Assembly: GCF_933775445.1 (NCBI RefSeq)
Contig: NC_065874.1
Coordinates: 17,007,001 to 17,071,000 of the forward strand
Direction: 5' to 3'
From: Argentina anserina
Lineage: Eukaryota > Streptophyta > Magnoliopsida > Rosales > Rosaceae
DNA length: 64,000 bases
Of this stretch, positions 58,801 through 64,000 are shown one piece after another; the stretch's first letter is position 1, and every line of letters starts with the position of its first letter. Made by a program: the position numbers and the translations under genes. Under the pieces are notes generated by a model, which made no database searches, was not told the DNA's origin, and saw nothing but the letters and a program-made list of their open reading frames with translations.

Positions 58801-61533
58801 GACTATCTTCAATCACACAATCACACACAACAATAATCACCTCAACTCTTACCTAGATCGTACGGTGGAGCCGTTGAAACCTCGTCGGATGGAATGGATC
58901 GTCGGCGGTGCTCGATCCTTCGAGGAGAGTTTGTCACGGCTCGTGTAGCTTCGTCATTGCTCACCTGCAGTGTCGAAAGGTAGAGAGAGGTGAGAGCCGA
59001 GTGCTTGCGTCGTCGGAGGCACTGCTCGAACTGTGGAGGCGATCACGCGAGGCTCGGGTGTCGTCATGGCGGCGAGGCACGGCGCAGCGAGCTCCAGGGT
59101 AGCTGAGGTGGGCCGCGCGATGGTCTTGAGCCTGGCGGTGTGGACCACGTCCGGACGGAGGTGCAGATCGCCGGCGTGGGTCTTTCGGGGAGGGAGAGAA
59201 CGAACTCGGGGTGAGAGACGAGAGGGAGGCGGAGTGAGGAGAGAGAGAGGGATTTCCACAAATGGAAACCCTAATCAGAAAAAGTCCTTTTTATACTCGT
59301 TTCTAAAATCGGAAACTAACTTCCGACGTTCATAACTTTCACCTCCGACGTCCGTTTCGGACGTGTCACATGTCCTCGTACTCGTATCGACGAGCTCTAC
59401 AACTTTCGTGAAGGAAGTTTTCGCAACCGAGCGACGGAAATAAAATTCGATAAATATTTTCGGGAACGTAACGTTTTTCGAATTAAACGTTCCGATTACG
59501 TTTTCGTTGTCGATTTCCGACGTTTATAAAAGAAACGAACACACTTAAAATTTTCGAAAACTTATAACTTAGGAAAAGTATAATGACTCGTCCCGAAAAA
59601 TCGGGTTATTACAACCTCAAACCATACTAACTCTCGATGCATTTGAAGAGCTACGCCCGAGACCAGATTCAGTTGGTTTTGAGGTGCTAAATATGCAGCC
59701 ATATGCACTATATTGTTGCCCTCATTATCCTCATAAGTCACTACGACATCCTTTATTGAGCATATCTCATGCACTAGATTAAAGATACTCTCATGACGAC
59801 GCAAAACTGCAACATGAATTATGGTTCGATTGTTTTCATCAGTTTCCCATACTAACTCAGGATAATAGTTTATGAGTGCTGATAGAAACTCATAATTCCC
59901 CAATTCTGCTGCGTCAAATAATAAATTTGAAGGATAGTTGATTAGCTTCATCACGTCTTCATGCTCATCCTTTAAAATGTCTTCCCAAAGACGACGGACT
60001 AGTTGAAGAGCTTCATTGGTTTGTTTCAACTTACTTTTGCAAGCAAACTTCAAACCTGGGAAAAATTGATGAAAAGTTTGTACTTAAGCAATGGAGTCAC
60101 AACATGAAGCTAAATCCAAATTAATGTTGTAAGAATTGATACACTCACATGAGTTGATAAGTCTCCTCCACATTCCTGGACTTTGGCTGCCACCAAATGC
60201 TGAAGGTCTTCGAGCCAGTAAATGCAAGGCCGTTTTATATTTCTGCGATGCGGTACGTGCTGTTGCTAATGTTCTGCAGTCCTTCAGCAAATGTAAGGCC
60301 AAATCTGCATAATATTTACAGAGAAATTAAGAGTGATAGCTGACATAAAGTAAACGACGAATTATAGTAATATATCTTTATGTAAATTTATCTGTTATTT
60401 ACAAATTGTGAGGTTTCTCTTAGTACGTTCAAATATGAATGGATGCATGAGTTGGTATATATTTTGATTATCCATGCCTGCATACACAAATACTTCAATC
60501 GCTGTCATTTTTTGGATTTCCCCAGGTTAATTATATTGAAATATAAATTAATGAGAAAATTGTAAGGATGAGTTGGTTAATCTTTTGTATACCTACCATA
60601 CAAACCATTGTTGATGCAAGAAAAAAACAAGTTCTCGCGGTCTGATTTCTCCAACATCGTGTTATTTTCAGCGTAGTTGTACAGGTCCCATGCAATTTCC
60701 GACTGTCCCAACACAACAGCCATATAGGCTGGTGTCATACCTTTGCCGCCTCGGATCGATAGTAGAGACTTATTCTTTTCTTTCAAAATCTGTACAATGT
60801 CTCCAGCTCCAGCCGAAGCAGCAATACACAAGGCAGTGTTATCATTGATGTCCTGCAGGGCCAGATCTTCTACGTCCATCATGCTGATCAGTTTCTCTAC
60901 AAAGTGAGTACGTCTTGCTCCCGCTGCAACGTGAAGGACTGTTTCACATGCTCTAGATATGCTAGCTCTCAGAAGTTTCTCATCCTTTCTCAAGATTCTT
61001 TCCGCCAGTTCCCAGTCGCCTTTAAGTGCATACTTATAGAGGGGAACACCTGTCTTGAGGTACTCTTCTCCTGTATGGGGTTTATCCATAATCACATAGA
61101 GACTAATTTAATAAGTTACTTAATTATATGGAGAGAATATATATAACTGACTCACATATTAATAATAGATGGGTAGATTTAAGGTACGTGGAGTATTTGT
61201 ATGCGTCAACACAAAAGGACCGGCTCCATCGCTGCCTAGACCGGCAGTGCATTGATCGAGCTGGTCGATCTACCATTTGATATTATATATTTACATTAAC
61301 ATTCAATTGATAATACAGATATTAAAGATGTATGAGAAAAGATATTAGAGATGGCTCTTACTGTTTGTATGAGCTAGTAGATAAGATAATGGTCTTTTAG
61401 GTTGAGCCGAATCAGCCGACATGTCAACGGCGATATGTGGTGATTGGTTGTCTATCCCAGTTCGTGAATCGCCGCTACCTGTGGTCCATTGACTTCCGGT
61501 AGGTGATACCTGTTGTGCTTGTGGGATAGCCAT
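55822..61533 (-). CDS. Ankyrin-repeat/PGG-domain membrane protein (5 exons, 568 aa)
   Basis: Exons on the minus strand: 61533-61362, 61070-60597, 60304-60149, 60055-59616 and 56286-55822. Phases agree at every junction and the total is 1,707 nt. Exon 1 has the start (MAIPQAQQVSPTGSQ). Exons 2-4 carry ankyrin repeats (YKYALKGDWELAERIL, ETVLHVAAGARRTHFVEKLI, NTALCIAASAGAGDIVQIL, NNRTIIHVAVLRRHESIFNL, EGNNIVHMAAYL). Exon 5 has the PGG domain (SWMKDTATSCLIVATIIATV, FSIPGG) and hydrophobic segments. This is the ACD6/ITN1-like plant family, many members of which act in defence or stress signalling at membranes. Intron 4 contains a 3.1-kb solo LTR placed exactly at the donor site. The last ~25 residues after KLMIGF depart from the usual hydrophobic ending, possibly through a small indel. 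Confidence 0.82.
56515..56519. repeat. Target site duplication ACCTC (left)
   Basis: ACCTC is repeated at 59614-59618. On the minus strand this is GAGGT, the exon end plus splice-donor GT of the ankyrin gene. Confidence 0.93.
56520..59613 (-). mobile_element. Antisense solo LTR, Tekay-type (3,094 bp)
   Basis: On the minus strand it begins TGTAATAACCC (59613) and ends GGTCGTTACA (56520), flanked by ACCTC duplications. It is about 250-350 bp longer than the other copies, partly because of an eight-copy minisatellite at 58113-58344. Relative to the host ankyrin gene it lies in sense orientation, so its LTR promoter would read into exon 5. Confidence 0.94.
58113..58344. repeat. 28-29-bp minisatellite inside the solo LTR, eight units
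   Basis: Units of the form TACGTATTTCTGTACGTATA plus AATATTAA follow each other eight times. Units 5-8 are nearly identical, while the first four carry substitutions. The other LTRs of the family hold only two to four diverged units here. Confidence 0.9.
59616..59616 (-). promoter_or_regulatory. Splice donor rebuilt by LTR insertion
   Basis: Exon 4 now ends GAG|GTTGTA, whose GT comes from the duplicated target and whose following bases come from the LTR start. The undisturbed copy of the site reads GAG|GTACTT at 56519-56511. Confidence 0.7.
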
Positions 61534-61563
61534 GGTTGCAGATTGAACAAATTATCTAATTAA

Positions 61564-61620
61564 TGAGCAGAGATAAAAATGGAAGTTAGATGAGCAGAGA
61601 TAAAAATGGAAGTTAGATGA
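61564..61620. repeat. 27-bp tandem duplication upstream of the ankyrin gene
   Basis: The sequence starting TGAGCAGAGATAAAAATGGA occurs at 61564 and 61591, with a third partial start at 61618. It lies 30-90 bp upstream of the start codon, in the probable 5' UTR or promoter. Confidence 0.85.
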
Positions 61621-63068
61621 GCAGATATATCTATCTATATAATTAAATGTTGTTTCCCAGTACAATATTTCATGCTGTTAACACGAAGAAGGAGTAGGAG
61701 GTGTAGGAGGCGGAGGAAGAGAGGGAAGGAGCGAGGGAGCTAAGGGAGAGAGAGTAATCGATGCTTACAGATACCAGCCAAAGCTCACATGTACCTTGTG
61801 GAAGCTTGAGATCGAGGGGATATTATATAGGCAGCTAGCCGTCACCAAAGAAAGGTGTTGTTCAAGCTGGGAAAACGGATCCTCCTCAGAGAACAATTAG
61901 CGTGTCCCGGCGCCGAACCCTGGACGGTTCAGCCCCTTAGTCCTCTGTTGTTGCTGGCGTGCCAGTACCTTTGAGTTAGGTACAACTGTTGTTTTGTTTG
62001 ACAATGATCCCGCTCCACGTACTGTCTTCCTCTCAGACGATTGCTCCATAGTTGCTGATAAACCGCTGAAGTTCGAATGACCTATACACAACCGGAGTTG
62101 CTAGGTACCTTTCACTCCACCTCAAGTAGATGGCCGATCTTATTTTTGACCGCTTGGGGAAAAGCAGAGCTTATACTGTGTCGTTAATAGCAGGACTCTC
62201 TCGCGAATGAAATTTGCTGACTAGTGCAGGTTTTGGGTTTGCTAGAAGCTAGGCTAGTGACTCAATGGACTTGACTCGAATTGCCGAAGTTAATCGGACT
62301 TGTTGCTACATGCAGCGCGAGGCGTACATCTGGGTAGCTCCGCTCCGATGGGAGACTTGGTTGCCGAAGTTAATCGGACTTTTACCCCGTTAGGAGATTT
62401 TGACTATGCGGTTGCGCGATAGTTTGTTTGACGTTGCGTGTGTTATTCTGCGCATTCGACCCTCCTTATATAGAGAACACAAATTGTTCTTTCTTGCGAA
62501 TCAAGTCCTCAGAACCTCCTAGTTGATTTAGATTCACCTTCCTTAATCAACTCAGATTCTATACGGCAATAGTCCCCTAAATCTATTCCAATACGGCAGA
62601 TAATCTTGCTTTGTGATAGACTTTCCCCAAATATCCGGTCCACGGGCCTAAGTAGTCTAGATAATACCAGAGTATTATTTTAGGCCCAAACATTGCCCCT
62701 CAGGCCTTAAAATTGAAGACCCCGCGAAATTGAAAAGGGCTAGAAGAAAACCCCAAACGGTTATCTTTTAAAAAAATAATCTGAAACGCTTTAAGTTCCC
62801 CCGTCACCAACTGACGCGCGCCTTCTCCTCAAACCACTACAACCTTTCGAGCTGAAGTACACGAGAAACACTTACTGTTTCAGAAACTCAAACCAGTTCC
62901 AATCGAGCAAACGCGACTCTTCCATAAACCCATCAGTTTCGATTTCAGAAATCCTTTCAGTTCCTATATAAATCGCGTTCACGAACCCAACACATCCATC
63001 CAACTTGATTGCTTTATCATTAGAAAATCCAGAAAGCCCTCTTTTGAAATTCTCATTCTCTGACAACA
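61621..63068. other. Spacer and leader between ankyrin and PMD genes
   Basis: The left part is a purine-rich leader of the ankyrin gene (61690-61755). The middle, 61860-62480, has no supported frame but repeats the phrase TTGCCGAAGTTAATCGGACTT at about 62280 and 62361. A TATATAGAG box near 62475 could drive the downstream PMD gene. Confidence 0.4.
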
Positions 63069-64000
63069 ATGGCCCCAAAACCCAACCAACGCGATGCCCA
63101 GGTGGGTGCCAGACCTCTTCGCGACTATCCAAACAACGAACCCACCAATCGCTCCACCATTGGAGTGATTGACGACAGCACGGTGTACTTGGGTCCCTCT
63201 CTTGCCGGCCTCCCGGAGCGTGTCGACACTGACTACCACCATCGTTCGCGAACTCCTCCGCTTGCTTTCAAGAACACCCCAGCCACCTTCAGAGGATGGC
63301 AAGTGCACAGCCACCACCATGCCCTTATCGGAGCATGGCCCAAATTTTCTGAAGCCATGCAGCTATGGTACGCAGGTCATCGCCTGCTTGATCGCGACAT
63401 TTGGCATGCGGCAGGAATCTTGGAAAACATCGACCTCTCTTTCAAACTGGCTCGAGTTGGAGGCAACAGATGTGCCATCATGAGTGCTGCCTGCTTCTGG
63501 AATTCCGCAAGTAATACCTTCGACTTTCAATTTGGTCAAATGGGTATATCTTTGCTAGACATATATGCTATCATAGGTCTTCCAGTTGGTACCAGGCCCT
63601 ATAGAGATCAGGATTATTTTGATGCTGAGTGTCCGGTTACCGCCACTCGCGATGTTGGTATCTACCAATCGTACGGCTCCTGGATCTCCAGTTTTGATCG
63701 CAACCCTACTGCTAATGCTGGCATTGCCTTCTTGGAATTTTGGTTAACTAAGTTCCTGTTATGTTCTAATTCCAAGAAGATGACTGGACACCACATGCAG
63801 CTCGCGACCCTTCTGTACAATGGCTACATTGTGGGTTTAGCACAAATAGTCATGGCAGAAATCTACCGTATGCTGCGCGCACTCTCTCTGGAACCCCTCA
63901 ACTATCATAATCTATCTGGGCCTATGTGGATTCTAGACCTCTGGATTCAGGTCTACTTTGTGCAGCTGCGAAATGAAAACACAAGGGACTTCCGCCTAAC
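63069..64000 (+). CDS. Plant mobile domain (PMD) protein, partial at window end
   Basis: From the ATG at 63069 the frame is open for 310 codons to the window edge, with no stop or clear intron. After a variable N-terminus (MAPKPNQRDAQ...) it shows the plant-mobile-domain pattern: a conserved Trp-rich stretch (GAWPKFSEAMQLWYAGH), then FWNSASNTFDFQFGQMGISL and LLDIYAIIGLPVGTRPY, and later NPTANAGIAFLEFWLTKFLL. PMD proteins include host factors such as MAIN and MAIL1 and also many transposon-encoded proteins. With dense repeats nearby, this copy could belong to an element; the rest of the protein is needed to tell. No zinc-knuckle or protease partner is visible here. Confidence 0.75.
   Translation, partial: MAPKPNQRDAQVGARPLRDYPNNEPTNRSTIGVIDDSTVYLGPSLAGLPERVDTDYHHRSRTPPLAFKNTPATFRGWQVHSHHHALIGAWPKFSEAMQLWYAGHRLLDRDIWHAAGILENIDLSFKLARVGGNRCAIMSAACFWNSASNTFDFQFGQMGISLLDIYAIIGLPVGTRPYRDQDYFDAECPVTATRDVGIYQSYGSWISSFDRNPTANAGIAFLEFWLTKFLLCSNSKKMTGHHMQLATLLYNGYIVGLAQIVMAEIYRMLRALSLEPLNYHNLSGPMWILDLWIQVYFVQLRNENTRDFRL

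Noticed and set aside
1..64000. CRISPR array, bacterial operons or rRNA genes
   Set aside because: None seen; repeats here are LTR, minisatellite or satellite units of eukaryotic type without spacer-repeat regularity.

Overview
This is nuclear DNA from a flowering plant, most likely a eudicot. The evidence is intron-containing plant genes (a membrin SNARE, a RING-H2 protein, an ankyrin/PGG membrane protein, the start of a plant-mobile-domain gene) set among plant-type LTR retrotransposons, MITEs, a LINE remnant, endogenous caulimovirid sequence and a satellite array. Similarities recalled by eye suggest Rosaceae, but that is weak.

Layout. 1-4160: pieces of a long Tekay/Del-type LTR around two tandem copies of a small gene (peptides of 41 and 39 codons, same TATA spacing, conserved flanks). 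5005-9478: a young, complete 4.5-kb LTR element with perfect TSDs whose whole interior is one open frame of about 1,300 codons with no gag-pol domain I recognise. 10405-13142: a solo Tekay-type LTR. 14016-24493: a complete 10.5-kb Ty3/gypsy Tekay-type chromovirus with TSD CTACA, a damaged gag and two in-frame stops. 24499-30300: non-genic sequence with a LINE RNase H remnant and a hAT MITE. 30314-33043: membrin gene, 4 exons, intact. 34392-36733 (minus): RING-H2 gene, 3 coding exons, with a predicted N-myristoylation signal. 37967-47400: a repeat block bounded by an inverted pair of about 175 bp, holding decayed caulimovirid polymerase sequence split by a 3.46-kb solo LTR, then six units of a ~505-bp satellite with internal dyad symmetry. 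47480-50780: degenerate minisatellites, a MITE-like scar and a MADS-box pseudogene. 50954-55657: an older non-autonomous LTR element. 55822-61533 (minus): ankyrin/PGG gene, 5 exons, with a 3.1-kb antisense solo LTR inserted exactly at the exon 4 splice donor. 63069-64000: start of a plant-mobile-domain gene running off the window.

How it fits together. The host genes do not form a pathway; membrin and the RING gene are convergent neighbours. One Tekay-like LTR family shapes the window: fragments, three solo LTRs (two close, one diverged) and one full element. The strongest leads are the ORF-bearing LTR element without gag-pol, the LTR-at-splice-donor insertion that leaves every exon phase intact, the paired small-peptide genes, and the foldback satellite. 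All exon boundaries come from reading splice signals and homology by eye; no searches were run.
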